From contig JANTHR010000001.1 of NCBI GenBank assembly GCA_024762315.1, positions 19,658-83,657 of the forward strand: a stretch of 64,000 nucleotides of DNA. Reading direction: 5' to 3'. How positions within the stretch are numbered: the first letter of the stretch is position 1; the number at the start of each line of letters is the position of its first letter. The translations under genes were made by a program, and so were the position numbers. This DNA is from Sulfurovum sp. (lineage in GTDB: Bacteria > Campylobacterota > Campylobacteria > Campylobacterales > Sulfurovaceae). Of the stretch, positions 28,192-37,717 are shown piece after piece. The notes under the pieces were generated by a model, which was given only the letters and a program-made list of their open reading frames with translations, did no database searches and had not been told where the DNA came from.

Positions 28192-30345
28192 TTGAATGCT
28201 TTTTTATCAAAAGCCAAAGAGATACGTACAGTAGAAGAAGCTGTAGCCTTTCTATGGGAACAAGTTCCTTCTCCTCTCCCTGAAACAAAGAAATCCCTTG
28301 AACTTGCTTTGATCGCACATGACGGTCAAAAACGTAAAAGCGGCGAACCCTATATCGTGCACCCGATCCTGGTTGCGGCCATCACGGCAGCTTTCTCCAA
28401 TGATGAAACTATGATACAAGCAGCACTGCTTCATGATGTGGTAGAAGATACCAGTTTTGATATTGAAGACCTGGAACGTGAGTTTGGTAATGATGTCGCG
28501 CATTTGGTCGAAGGACTCACGAAGATTGTTGAGATACGCGACGAAGAGCTGGCCCCGTCAGGTTCTGATGAGAGACTTATCAATTCTGCACTTAGCTTTC
28601 GAAAGATGCTGGTGGCCTCTATTAAGGATGTTCGTGTATTGGTGATTAAACTTTGTGACAGACTGCATAATATGCTTACTTTGGATGCTTTGAGTCCTGC
28701 CAAACAAAAACGTATTGCTGAAGAGACACTGGTGGTATATGCTCCCATTGCTCATAGGCTTGGTATTTCACGTTTAAAAAACCAGCTTGAAGATCTGAGC
28801 TTTTACTATATCTATCCGGAAGATTATAAGAAGATAGATGATTATATGCAATCAAATGCACAGAATATGCAGTTCAAACTTAATGCATTCATCCAAAAAG
28901 TAAAAAAATCCATGATGCAAAATGGTTTTGATGAAGATGAATTTGATATTTTCGGGAGGGTGAAGCATTACTACTCTATCTATATAAAAATGCATCGAAA
29001 AGGGATAAGCATAGAAGAGGTGTTGGATCTTCTAGCCATACGTATCATAGTGAATGAGCCCATTGAGTGCTATAAGGTGTTGGGACTTATGCACTTAGGG
29101 TTTACCCCTTTGATCTCACGTTTTAAAGATTATATTGCAGTACCCAAAGAGAATGGATATAAAACTATTCATACAACACTTTTTGATGAAGAAGGTATTG
29201 TCGAAGCACAGATACGAACAGAGCAAATGCATAGACTTGCAGAATATGGAGTGGCGGCACACTGGAAATATAAAGATGGCGGGGATGGCGTGAACCTGGA
29301 ATGGCTAGAGAGTCTGCATTATCAAAATGAGTCTGTTGAAGAATTTTATGAACTTGCGAAGAGTGATCTTTTCTCTGAAGATATTACGGTATTTTCTCCT
29401 AAAGGGGACTACTATACGCTTCCAAAAGGCTCAACAGCACTGGATTTTGCCTATGCTATCCACTCAGAAGTAGGGAGAAATGCTATAGATGCAATGGTCA
29501 ATAAACATAATGTTTCTCTTTTGACCGTACTGAAAAATGGTGATATTGTCAGGATCATAAAAGATGATAAAGTGCACCTGCACTGTTCCTGGCTGGATAC
29601 AGTCAAGACCTCCAAAGCCAAAGAAGGTATAAGAAGTGACTGTCGTGCACGCATTAAAGAGTCAGATACTTTGAGTGCTTACAATATATTGGCAACACTC
29701 TTTTCTCAAAATAGTATGGCAATCAAAGAATTGATAAAAGTATTGGGGCTGGAAGAGAGTATTTATAAACTTCCAAGCCAGTTGGATTATTATAAAGACG
29801 TGATACATAAAGTAGCAGAGTATACAGGAGCGAAAGAAGTGCGTTTCTGGGAGCTGCTCAAGCGGGGGTATAAAAAGCCAAAGATCAAAGAAATAGAACA
29901 TTTTAAGTTCTTTACGAACAGGCCTTTGGATGGTGTAGAGTTCGATTATTGCTGTCATCCTAAGGTTGGTGATCAGATCGTTGCATTTTATAAGGACAGT
30001 AAGGTTATTATACATCATAAATTATGCAAAAAGGCCTATGAGAAGATTGTGGCCGGGGAGCCAATGCTCTTTGTAAGTTGGAGTATGACAAAACTTTCAC
30101 GATATCGTTTAACGATCAGTTTACAGAACAAAAAAGGTATATTGGCAGACTTGTTGGCAAAGCTTTCTGAGCTGGATCTGAATGTTATCAGTATAGAGCT
30201 TGGTATTCAAAGTTCCGAAAGTGCGGAATATTGTCAGATAGAAGTTGAAAGCAATGAGCCCAAAAAGAGTTTGCTTGCAGAAAAGATCTCACAAAAATTC
30301 AAACTGGCAGAGATGATCAGTCTGGATGATGCATATAACAAATAG
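28192..30345 (+). CDS. spoT: Bifunctional (p)ppGpp synthetase/hydrolase, RelA/SpoT family
   Basis: This is the stringent-response enzyme that makes and degrades (p)ppGpp. The 717-residue protein has an intact HD hydrolase domain (AALLHDVVEDT near residue 82), a synthetase domain (FGRVKHYYSIYIKM near residue 256), a TGS domain (DITVFSPKGDYYTLPKGSTALDFAYAIH, residues about 395-425) and a C-terminal ACT domain. Because the HD motif is intact and no second RelA is in the window, it is probably bifunctional. The start is TTG, six bases after rpoZ. Confidence 0.95.
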   Translation: MNAFLSKAKEIRTVEEAVAFLWEQVPSPLPETKKSLELALIAHDGQKRKSGEPYIVHPILVAAITAAFSNDETMIQAALLHDVVEDTSFDIEDLEREFGNDVAHLVEGLTKIVEIRDEELAPSGSDERLINSALSFRKMLVASIKDVRVLVIKLCDRLHNMLTLDALSPAKQKRIAEETLVVYAPIAHRLGISRLKNQLEDLSFYYIYPEDYKKIDDYMQSNAQNMQFKLNAFIQKVKKSMMQNGFDEDEFDIFGRVKHYYSIYIKMHRKGISIEEVLDLLAIRIIVNEPIECYKVLGLMHLGFTPLISRFKDYIAVPKENGYKTIHTTLFDEEGIVEAQIRTEQMHRLAEYGVAAHWKYKDGGDGVNLEWLESLHYQNESVEEFYELAKSDLFSEDITVFSPKGDYYTLPKGSTALDFAYAIHSEVGRNAIDAMVNKHNVSLLTVLKNGDIVRIIKDDKVHLHCSWLDTVKTSKAKEGIRSDCRARIKESDTLSAYNILATLFSQNSMAIKELIKVLGLEESIYKLPSQLDYYKDVIHKVAEYTGAKEVRFWELLKRGYKKPKIKEIEHFKFFTNRPLDGVEFDYCCHPKVGDQIVAFYKDSKVIIHHKLCKKAYEKIVAGEPMLFVSWSMTKLSRYRLTISLQNKKGILADLLAKLSELDLNVISIELGIQSSESAEYCQIEVESNEPKKSLLAEKISQKFKLAEMISLDDAYNK

Positions 30346-30363
30346 TAGGGGATAAGAAAAAAC

Positions 30364-31566
30364 ATGTCAATTCAAAAAGCGTTGGAAGAGATAAACAGAG
30401 GTACAGCCGAAGTTATAGATATGGAACGTATTGAAAAATTGGTTTCAAAATATTATGAAGATGGTACAACATATACCGTTAAAGCAGGGTTTGATCCCAC
30501 CGGTGCAGACCTGCACCTCGGACATACCGTACTTCTTCAAAAGTTAAGGGCTTTTCAGAACCATGGTGGACGCATACAGCTTCTTATTGGTGACTTTACG
30601 GCAATGATCGGTGATCCTACCGGAAAGAGTGAAACAAGGAAAATTCTTGATAGAAGTACGATCCTTGAGAATGCACAAACCTACCAGGATCAGGTTTTTA
30701 ACATTCTCGATGAGAGTAAAACGGATGTGGTATTCAACTCGGCCTGGCTTGATGCATTGGGTGCTGCGGGTATGGTTTCTTTAACAACGACTTTTAATGT
30801 GGCACGTATGCTGGAGCGTGATGATTTTGAAAAACGCTATAAAAGTGGACAGAGTATTTCTATTTCTGAATTTATTTATCCTCTGCTTCAAGGATATGAT
30901 TCTGTAGAACTTGAAAGCGATATCGAGATCGGTGGTACAGACCAGAAATTCAACTTGCTTATGGGAAGGTTTCTTCAACGTGCCTATGAAATAGGCAAAG
31001 AACAGGCAGTATTGATGATGCCTATCCTGGAGGGGCTTGACGGGGTTCAGAAAATGAGTAAATCTTTGAACAATTACATTGGAATCACGGAAGACCCAAA
31101 AGATATCTATGCGAAGACACTCTCCATCTCTGATGAGCTGATGTGGCGATATTATGAGCTCTTGAGTGAAAAATCACTTGAAGAGATCGCCAAGATGAAA
31201 GAAAATGTCCAAAATGGTATGCTTCATCCTAAAATCGCCAAAGAGAATCTGGCTCTTGAATTGGTTACAAGGTTCTATAATGAAGAGTTGGCTACACTAG
31301 CTAAAGCAGAATTCGATAATGTCTTTAAAGCGAACAAGCTTCCTTCTGATATGAATGAAGTAGAAGCAGAAGAGGGGATATGGATATGTAAAGCTCTTGT
31401 CGATGCAGGTATCGAGCCTTCTACATCCCAGGCAAGAAGAGACATTAAACAGGGTGCAGTAAAGATAGATCAGGCGAAGGTCACTGATGAAAAACTGAAT
31501 CTTGATTCTGGTGAATATATCTTGCAAGTGGGAAAAAGAAAATTTGCAAAAGTGAAGGTTGGATAA
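30364..31566 (+). CDS. tyrS: Tyrosyl-tRNA synthetase
   Basis: TyrS charges tRNA-Tyr. The 400-residue class I enzyme has the HIGH-type motif HLGH (residues 51-54), the KMSKS loop intact in VQKMSKSLNN, and a C-terminal S4 RNA-binding domain. It lies 18 bases after spoT, preceded by AGGGGATAAG, and its TAATG stop/start overlap with the next gene suggests coupling. Confidence 0.97.
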   Translation: MSIQKALEEINRGTAEVIDMERIEKLVSKYYEDGTTYTVKAGFDPTGADLHLGHTVLLQKLRAFQNHGGRIQLLIGDFTAMIGDPTGKSETRKILDRSTILENAQTYQDQVFNILDESKTDVVFNSAWLDALGAAGMVSLTTTFNVARMLERDDFEKRYKSGQSISISEFIYPLLQGYDSVELESDIEIGGTDQKFNLLMGRFLQRAYEIGKEQAVLMMPILEGLDGVQKMSKSLNNYIGITEDPKDIYAKTLSISDELMWRYYELLSEKSLEEIAKMKENVQNGMLHPKIAKENLALELVTRFYNEELATLAKAEFDNVFKANKLPSDMNEVEAEEGIWICKALVDAGIEPSTSQARRDIKQGAVKIDQAKVTDEKLNLDSGEYILQVGKRKFAKVKVG

Positions 31567-32675
31567 TGAGGTTTAAATCTTTTAAGATCGGAAAATATAT
31601 TATTGAAAAGCCTATTATCCAGGGTGGTATGGGTGTCGGTATTTCTTGGGATCAATTGGCAGGTTCTGTCTCCAAAGAGGGGGGACTGGGTGTGATCTCT
31701 GCTGTCGGTACCGGTGTATATAAAAAGAGAAAATATCTTCACGACAATGAGATGGTAGGCAAAGAACACAGACCTCTTGAAGCGATCAATTTTTATTCTT
31801 ATGAGGCGCTTGAGCATATTTTTGAAAATGCGAGAAAGATATGTGGAGACAAGCCGTTGGCAGCAAACGTACTGTATGCACAGAGTGAATATGACCGTGT
31901 GGTTCAAGATGCCTGTAAGGCAGGTGCAAATATAATCATTACCGGGGCAGGCCTGCCTTTGACCATGCCTGAAGCAGCCAAAGATTATCCTGATGTGGCA
32001 TTGGTGCCTATTGTTTCAACGGCCAAAGCACTAAGAATTTTATGTCGACGCTGGAAAAAAACACACAACAGGCTTCCGGATGCTGTGATCGTGGAAGGAC
32101 CGCTAAGCGGCGGACATCAGGGTTTCAAGTATGAGGAATGTTTCCTCCCCGAGAATCAACTTGAAGCTATATTGCCTCCGGTTGTAGAAGAAGCAAAAAA
32201 CTGGGGATCAATGCCTATTATTGCGGCAGGCGGTGTATGGAATCATGATGACATTGTTAAAATGATGGAACTCGGTGCTGATGCAGTACAGATGGGAACA
32301 CGCTTCATAGGTACGGCAGAGTGTGATGCAAGTCAAACCTTTAAAGAAGTGATTATAGGGGCAAAAGAAGAAGATATAAAACTTTTCAAGTCACCTGTAG
32401 GCTATCCGGCACGCGGTGTAAAGACAAAGCTTCATGAAAGCATAGAAAAAGGTACGGCACCCAAAGTGGCCTGTATCTCCAATTGTGTGACTCCCTGTCA
32501 CCGCGGAGAAGAAGCGAAAATAGTAGGATACTGTATTGCTGACAGACTTACAGATGCGTATGACGGGCTTATTGATACCGGACTCTTTTTTACTGGGGCG
32601 AACGGCTACCGTCTAAAGGAGATCATTACCGTTAAAAAGCTTATGCATAAGCTGATGGAAGGAGAAGATAAATAA
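31566..32675 (+). CDS. Nitronate monooxygenase / FabK-like flavin oxidoreductase
   Basis: The 369-residue protein is an FMN-dependent TIM-barrel enzyme of the nitronate monooxygenase family, which also includes the FabK enoyl-ACP reductase. Visible motifs are PIIQGGMGVGIS near the N-terminus, EGGLGVIS, EGPLSGGHQG and the phosphate-binding IAAGGVW...GADAVQMGTRF. The C-terminal CVTPCHRGEE is typical of this subgroup. The true substrate is not predictable. It overlaps tyrS by one base, and C. jejuni, as I recall, has a gene at this position. Confidence 0.8.
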   Translation: MRFKSFKIGKYIIEKPIIQGGMGVGISWDQLAGSVSKEGGLGVISAVGTGVYKKRKYLHDNEMVGKEHRPLEAINFYSYEALEHIFENARKICGDKPLAANVLYAQSEYDRVVQDACKAGANIIITGAGLPLTMPEAAKDYPDVALVPIVSTAKALRILCRRWKKTHNRLPDAVIVEGPLSGGHQGFKYEECFLPENQLEAILPPVVEEAKNWGSMPIIAAGGVWNHDDIVKMMELGADAVQMGTRFIGTAECDASQTFKEVIIGAKEEDIKLFKSPVGYPARGVKTKLHESIEKGTAPKVACISNCVTPCHRGEEAKIVGYCIADRLTDAYDGLIDTGLFFTGANGYRLKEIITVKKLMHKLMEGEDK

Positions 32676-32676
32676 A

Positions 32677-33885
32677 GTGAAGTTTCTCAAGATATTTCTT
32701 TTATTTATACTTGGATCAACATTTCTTTTTTCTTCAGTTACACTTTTAAAAAAAGTGGAGTTACAAAAGGGCGAATTGCGATTAGAGTTCGACCGGTCGT
32801 ACGATAAAAAACAGATCAGGCACTTTACGTTGAAAAACCCCTATAGGGAAGTTTTTGATATTAAAAATACCCATTTGGCCAATTCGAAAGTCGGTAAAAA
32901 TCTCAAAAGTTCCCATTGCAGATCACTCAGGGTCGCACAATATAAAAAAAACGTGGTCAGAGTGGTGATCGAGACAGGAAGATCCTATGCTTGCACTCCG
33001 TATAAACCTCTGTTTGCTTATAGATCCTATCATATACCTTTACCCAAATTCACTATTGATAACACAAAAAAATATAGTAAGAAACGATATAAAAAAACTA
33101 AAAAAGTAAAGAAAACAGAGAGAAAGAGTAAAAAAGAACAAGCGTATCTTGTTGATACAAACAAAGCAAAGTCATTCAAATATCGTAAAAATGAACTTAT
33201 TGTGATAGATGCAGGACATGGAGGACATGATACCGGTGCCATAAGTGGCGGCAAAAGAGAAAAAGACCTTGTTCTGCAAATAGCAAAGAGACTTGAGAAG
33301 CAGCTTAAAAGACGGGGATACTCCGTCTATATGACACGCAAGAAGGACAGGTTCTTAAAGCTTCCGCAGCGTACACGCATTGCAGATCAAAAAGATGCAA
33401 AAGTGTTCATCTCTATTCATGCGAACTCTGTACCTAAACGAAGCAGAAATAGAGTACATGGTGTGGAGACCTTCTTTTTACAGACAACAAGAAATGCCAA
33501 ATCACAGCGTATTGCGGCAAGAGAGAACAGGGCAGTGTTAAAAGGTGCAGGAAGCAAGTTGAGCAAACGGGTCATTATTGATTCCGTACTTAACGGTCCT
33601 AAGATCGTACAGTCCAACAAACTGGCGATAGATGTGCAAAGACGGATCATGACAAACCTGCACAGTCGTTACAAGGGTGTTCGCGACGGTGGTGTAAGAC
33701 ATGCACCCTTTTGGGTACTCGTAGGTGCCAGCAGACCATCCATACTTGTAGAAGTAGGATATATCTCTCATCCTCTTGAACGTAAAAGACTGTTCACGCC
33801 GCAGTATCAGAAACTTATTGCCAAAGGTATTGCAGAGGGTATAGACAGTTATTTGATCAATAGAAGAAAAGAAATAGATTTTTAG
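32677..33885 (+). CDS. amiC: N-acetylmuramoyl-L-alanine amidase with AMIN domain
   Basis: This periplasmic amidase cuts the peptide from glycan strands during daughter-cell separation. The 402-residue protein starts at GTG and has a signal peptide (residues 1-20), an AMIN-type targeting domain (about 22-110), a lysine-rich linker (about 125-160) and an Amidase_3 domain (170-395). Zinc ligands are His in DAGHGGHD, Glu in HGVETFF and His in SIHAN; the catalytic Glu is in LVEVGYI. The downstream gene is a paralogue of its catalytic domain. It is a candidate target of the EnvC-like activator. Confidence 0.93.
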   Translation: MKFLKIFLLFILGSTFLFSSVTLLKKVELQKGELRLEFDRSYDKKQIRHFTLKNPYREVFDIKNTHLANSKVGKNLKSSHCRSLRVAQYKKNVVRVVIETGRSYACTPYKPLFAYRSYHIPLPKFTIDNTKKYSKKRYKKTKKVKKTERKSKKEQAYLVDTNKAKSFKYRKNELIVIDAGHGGHDTGAISGGKREKDLVLQIAKRLEKQLKRRGYSVYMTRKKDRFLKLPQRTRIADQKDAKVFISIHANSVPKRSRNRVHGVETFFLQTTRNAKSQRIAARENRAVLKGAGSKLSKRVIIDSVLNGPKIVQSNKLAIDVQRRIMTNLHSRYKGVRDGGVRHAPFWVLVGASRPSILVEVGYISHPLERKRLFTPQYQKLIAKGIAEGIDSYLINRRKEIDF

Positions 33886-33892
33886 GGTACAC

Positions 33893-34663
33893 ATGATAAG
33901 AATAATATGGGCGACAATTGTAGTTTTTATGCTGGCAGGGTGCAGTGGACCTTCGGCAGACAGATCGGATGCACTTGTGGTGATCGATGCAGGACACGGC
34001 GGACATGATTGTGGTGCTTTATGCGGAGGAAAGCAGGAGAAAGACCTTGTGCTTCAAATTACTAAAAAGCTTCAGAAAGAGTTTAAAAAACAAGGCTATA
34101 AAGTCTATCTTACAAGAGGGAATGACAGATTCCTGAAGTTAGGACAGCGTACAAGGATTGCAGATAGAAAAAATGCTGATCTTTTCATCTCCATTCATGC
34201 CAATGCTATAGCTCAAAAGAGCCGTTTTGAAGCTGTAGAGGGTGTAGAGACCTACTTTTTACAAAAGACAAGAGATGCCAGATCGCAACGTATTGCTGCC
34301 AAAGAGAATGCTGCAGTTCTGCAAGGCACCGATGCTTTAAGCAAGAATGTCATTATTGATTCTGTCCTCAATGGGCCCAAGATCATTGAGTCAAACAAAC
34401 TTGCCATTGATGTACAGAGACATATTATGAAGAGTCTCAAGCAGGGATATGGGGATGTCAAAAACGGTGGAGCAAAACCGGCACCTTTTTATGTGCTTGT
34501 AGGTGCGAGCAGGCCTTCTATTCTTGTAGAAGTAGGGTATATTACCAACACGAAAGAACGTGAGCGACTGTTTACATCAAACTATCAAAAGAAAATTGCA
34601 CAAGGTATTGTTAAAGGTGCAGACCATTATTTGGATAATCGTAAAAGGGAAATGGGATTTTGA
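33893..34663 (+). CDS. Second N-acetylmuramoyl-L-alanine amidase, predicted lipoprotein
   Basis: This 256-residue protein is an Amidase_3 domain with a lipoprotein signal (lipobox MLAGC, Cys17) and no AMIN domain. The active-site residues match those of the preceding gene: DAGHGGHD, EGVETYF, SIHANA and LVEVGYIT. The catalytic domains align almost without gaps, with long identical stretches, so this is a tandem duplicate that swapped a septal targeting domain for a lipid anchor. It lies seven bases downstream of the first copy. Confidence 0.9.
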   Translation: MIRIIWATIVVFMLAGCSGPSADRSDALVVIDAGHGGHDCGALCGGKQEKDLVLQITKKLQKEFKKQGYKVYLTRGNDRFLKLGQRTRIADRKNADLFISIHANAIAQKSRFEAVEGVETYFLQKTRDARSQRIAAKENAAVLQGTDALSKNVIIDSVLNGPKIIESNKLAIDVQRHIMKSLKQGYGDVKNGGAKPAPFYVLVGASRPSILVEVGYITNTKERERLFTSNYQKKIAQGIVKGADHYLDNRKREMGF

Positions 34664-34674
34664 TTTATTGGAAC

Positions 34675-34750
34675 ACTGCTAGAGCGAAGCTCTGGCAGTT
34701 ACGCTGACGCTGAGTTTCCTTCAGCAGGAAGCTCAAGTGACTAGTCACTT
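34675..34750. terminator. Three consecutive hairpins between convergent genes
   Basis: Three inverted repeats fill the gap between the second amidase gene and ppa. ACTGCTAGAGC/GCTCTGGCAGT has an 11-bp stem with one wobble and a GAA loop (34675-34699). TGAGTTTCCT/AGGAAGCTCA has a 10-bp stem with one wobble (34711-34735). AAGTGACTAGTCACTT is a perfect 16-bp palindrome (34735-34750). They lack long T-runs but are well placed to stop transcripts from both sides. Confidence 0.55.
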
Positions 34751-34752
34751 AA

Positions 34753-35271
34753 TTATTTGTAGTTTTTGATCGCTTTTTCCAGTATCTCTGTTGCAGCTTT
34801 TTTATCTTTGAATCCAGATACTTTTACCCATTTGTTCGGCTCAAGCATTTTGTAGGTTTCAAAAAAGTTCTTGATGCGGTTAAGTGTGGCTTCTGGAATA
34901 TCGGAAAGGTCCTGGATATTTGCATAAGTCGGGTCTATCTTCTCGGTTGGTACTGCAAGAAGTTTTTCATCTCCGCCTGATTCATCTTCAGTCATGAGAA
35001 CACCAACAAGTCTACATTTGATGTATGAACCTGCTTGAAGGGTATAGTCACAAAGCACAAGAATGTCTGCCGGGTCACCATCGTCAGAAAGTGTATTGGC
35101 TACAAAACCGTAGTTAGCTGGATAATGGACAGCTGAGTAGAGTACTCTGTCTACTGCAATACCACCCGCCTCTTTGTCGAACTCATATTTAATGTTTGAA
35201 TTCAATGGTACTTCTATGATCGCTTTTACTGCATCCGGGCAATCGCCGTGTCCGATTTTACTAATATCCAT
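34753..35271 (-). CDS. ppa: Inorganic pyrophosphatase
   Basis: Ppa hydrolyses pyrophosphate released in biosynthesis. The 172-residue protein is a family I enzyme, with EVPLNSNIKYEFDKE, YPANYGFVANTLSDDGDPADILVL (metal ligands D in DGDPAD) and the WVKVSGF C-terminal motif. It stands alone on the minus strand, convergent with the amidase genes and divergent from the YtfJ-like gene. Confidence 0.97.
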   Translation of the reverse strand: MDISKIGHGDCPDAVKAIIEVPLNSNIKYEFDKEAGGIAVDRVLYSAVHYPANYGFVANTLSDDGDPADILVLCDYTLQAGSYIKCRLVGVLMTEDESGGDEKLLAVPTEKIDPTYANIQDLSDIPEATLNRIKNFFETYKMLEPNKWVKVSGFKDKKAATEILEKAIKNYK

Positions 35272-35379
35272 AAGGTTACTCCATTTGGTTAAATTTAGAG
35301 AAGTTTAACATAAGTATCATAAAGAGTTTATCAAAACATGATACTATAGTTAGATTATTTTTTGATAAAGGGAATGTGT

Positions 35380-35895
35380 ATGAAAAAAGTACTTTCAATC
35401 GTTGCTTTGCTCTTAAGCAGCCATCTTTTAGCTGTAGAGTTGGGTAAGGTTCCAAGCACTGTGATCTTGGATGGGAAAAATGGCTCAAAGTTAGATGGCA
35501 GTGCCTGGAAGTCAAGTATGTTAAAAGGCAAAGTTTATATACTCTTTTATGTAGACCCTGACAAAAGAGACGTGAACAATGCACTTGCCGATGCACTCAA
35601 AGCAAAGAATTTTGATAGAAAAAAATACACCCCGGTCGCCGTTATCAACCTTGCTGCAAGTTGGCTGCCCAATGCTATTTTAGAGGCAAAACTCAAAGAG
35701 AAACAAAAAAAATTCCCAGATACATTGTATGTCAAAGACAAAAAGAAGGTATTGGTCAAAGAGTGGAATTTGGCAGATGATAATTCAGATATTCTTATTT
35801 TTGATAAAAAAGGCAAGGTTATCTATCAAAAATTTGGAAAAGTTTCTGATACTGAGATACCTCAAGTGATCGCACTGATCCAAAAGCATTTATAA
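35380..35895 (+). CDS. YtfJ-family periplasmic thioredoxin-fold protein
   Basis: The start is ATG 35380, the ATG with correct spacing from AAGGGA. The 171-residue precursor has a signal peptide (MKKVLSIVALLLSSHLLA) and a thioredoxin-like domain without a CxxC. The pattern ILFYVDPDKRDVNNALADALK is typical of YtfJ, a family of unknown function. ILIFDKKGKVIYQKFGKVS is the usual thioredoxin-fold strand and loop. Its end overlaps the convergent DTW gene by six bases. Confidence 0.72.
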   Translation: MKKVLSIVALLLSSHLLAVELGKVPSTVILDGKNGSKLDGSAWKSSMLKGKVYILFYVDPDKRDVNNALADALKAKNFDRKKYTPVAVINLAASWLPNAILEAKLKEKQKKFPDTLYVKDKKKVLVKEWNLADDNSDILIFDKKGKVIYQKFGKVSDTEIPQVIALIQKHL

Positions 35896-36525
35896 GTTGC
35901 ATGAGAGTTGATACTCCACCATCTTTTCAAAAGGGCGCAAAAATGTCTGGAGACTCTCTTGGCTTAATGCTTCAATGTTGTGATGATCCAGAAGTTCGAG
36001 TACACACAAAGTAGACTCCATGGTACTGAGGCAGTACTCCTTTGGCTGCTGTTTAAAACGAAAATTTGAAGACTTCTCATGTGTAAAACTTATTTTAGGC
36101 AAGGCATCAAGATTGCTACTTCCCCTAAGCATGGCACGTGAACATGGCCATGTGGCATCTATGAGAAAGATGATGTTGTTCTTACCTTCTTTGGCAATGG
36201 ATTCTTCATTTAGGTTGATGCTTGCATCTGATGGATAGAGGACATAACAGCTGTTGTTCTTATCATTGATCAGTGCATTGATGCTCACATGCTGTGTAAA
36301 ATCAATACCTACATGGATCTCGGAGTTCTTCAAGGAGAGATTGGTGAAGTGTCCTGTACCATTTTTTGTTTTTTTGAACTCTTTGGGGTGCATCAGTATA
36401 ATAAATCGCGTCTTTGTATCAAGTGGGGTGATATAGTCACACATGCAGGTACACTTGGGTCTATGGCAGGTATAGCATACGGCTCTGTTTTCTTGACTCG
36501 TGTGCTTTCTTTTTGATCTATACAT
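35890..36525 (-). CDS. DTW-domain protein, probable tRNA-uridine aminocarboxypropyltransferase
   Basis: DTW proteins such as TapT add an aminocarboxypropyl group from SAM to tRNA uridine. The 211-residue protein has the family features in order: a Cys cluster (CYTCHRPKCTCMC, residues about 17-29), MHPKEFKK, the DxTW motif in DATWPCSRAM, and a late STMES. It overlaps the upstream MFS gene by one base (TAATG). Target position in tRNA is not deducible. Confidence 0.8.
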   Translation of the reverse strand: MYRSKRKHTSQENRAVCYTCHRPKCTCMCDYITPLDTKTRFIILMHPKEFKKTKNGTGHFTNLSLKNSEIHVGIDFTQHVSINALINDKNNSCYVLYPSDASINLNEESIAKEGKNNIIFLIDATWPCSRAMLRGSSNLDALPKISFTHEKSSNFRFKQQPKEYCLSTMESTLCVLELLDHHNIEALSQESLQTFLRPFEKMVEYQLSCNL

Positions 36526-37709
36526 TAATAATACCGCTTCTTAAACCAGAGATAATAGACTGCTGTAAGTATGAACCCGACACCTAATATAGCGGTAATA
36601 GCTTCCAGGCTCAACCCCCATTTGGATGCATACCCTATGAAGAGTGCCGTGGCAACATTGGAGAGCATAAAGAACATATCGTTATAGGAGATGATTCTTC
36701 CCATGTAGTGACTGTCTGTCTCTTCTTGTATGAGAAGATAGGTGTATGACCAGAGCGTAGTGATGAAAAATCCGGTAACAAAGAGACCTATGAGGGCAAG
36801 ATAGAAATTGTACTCAAGCCGTGCCCAAAGTATGATAGCAAGGCCTTGTAAAACAAAAAAGTAATGCAGATTCTCTTTGGAGATGACCTTGGAGATAATA
36901 AAAGGCCCTATCATCAGCCCTATGGCTCTTGTGGCATTCATCCAGCCGATGGCAAGCGGTACTGCTATGAGTGTTTTATATTCAAAATCAGCCAGTAGGG
37001 TTATGAGTGCATCAAAGCTGGTAAGACCGATGCTTGCATGGAGTAAAATAAGGTGCAATATTTTCTTTTGTGATACAAGATAGCTGAATCCATCTTTGAA
37101 CATCTGCCAATGGGAGTCAGTATGGGTTTTTTGTTCAAGTGAAAGTTGAAGCCCCAGTAAGAGTACTACTGCAACAGAGTAAAGCATAGCATCTATCATA
37201 TAGGCCGCATCAAACCCAATATAATATGTGGCGATACCACCTGCTGCCATACCTGCTGCATAACAGAGTGACCAGATAATAGAGTGTATTTCATTGGTAT
37301 TTTTGAGCATCTGTCCGTTAACAAGCTTGGGAAAGAGACTCATTTCTGCTGAAAAGAGCATGGATGCAGCAGAAGAGCGTATAAAAATGAGTAGCATTAA
37401 GATCCATAGATAATCCAGCGAGTCAATAAAGATGAACCCTAGGGTCATACTGATCTCTGTAAGCAACAGTATGAGCATCAGTTTTTTAAAGGGTATTTTG
37501 TCTATGACAGTACCGATGATGGGTGCCAGAACGACGGCAGGCAGCATGGCCATCGCAGAGGTCATCGCTATAGTGATCTCATCTGCTCTAAAATGGACGA
37601 TCATGGAAAAAATAGCTACTTGAGAAAACCATGTCCCAAAATAGGAGATAAGCTGGATCAGTGAGAGTCTTCTAATGACGGGGTGTTTAAGAGTTTCGCG
37701 GTAGGTCAT
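36525..37709 (-). CDS. Major facilitator superfamily transporter
   Basis: The 394-residue protein has about 12 membrane segments and the loop residues of MFS drug or metabolite exporters of the MFS_1/MFS_3 type (for example PIIGTVIDKIPFKKLM after the second helix and NEIHSIIWSLCYAAGMAAGGI mid-protein). Substrate is unknown. It lies between the CinA-like gene (eight bases) and the DTW gene in a minus-strand run that begins with rpoD. Confidence 0.85.
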   Translation of the reverse strand: MTYRETLKHPVIRRLSLIQLISYFGTWFSQVAIFSMIVHFRADEITIAMTSAMAMLPAVVLAPIIGTVIDKIPFKKLMLILLLTEISMTLGFIFIDSLDYLWILMLLIFIRSSAASMLFSAEMSLFPKLVNGQMLKNTNEIHSIIWSLCYAAGMAAGGIATYYIGFDAAYMIDAMLYSVAVVLLLGLQLSLEQKTHTDSHWQMFKDGFSYLVSQKKILHLILLHASIGLTSFDALITLLADFEYKTLIAVPLAIGWMNATRAIGLMIGPFIISKVISKENLHYFFVLQGLAIILWARLEYNFYLALIGLFVTGFFITTLWSYTYLLIQEETDSHYMGRIISYNDMFFMLSNVATALFIGYASKWGLSLEAITAILGVGFILTAVYYLWFKKRYY

Positions 37710-37717
37710 AAGCAGGG

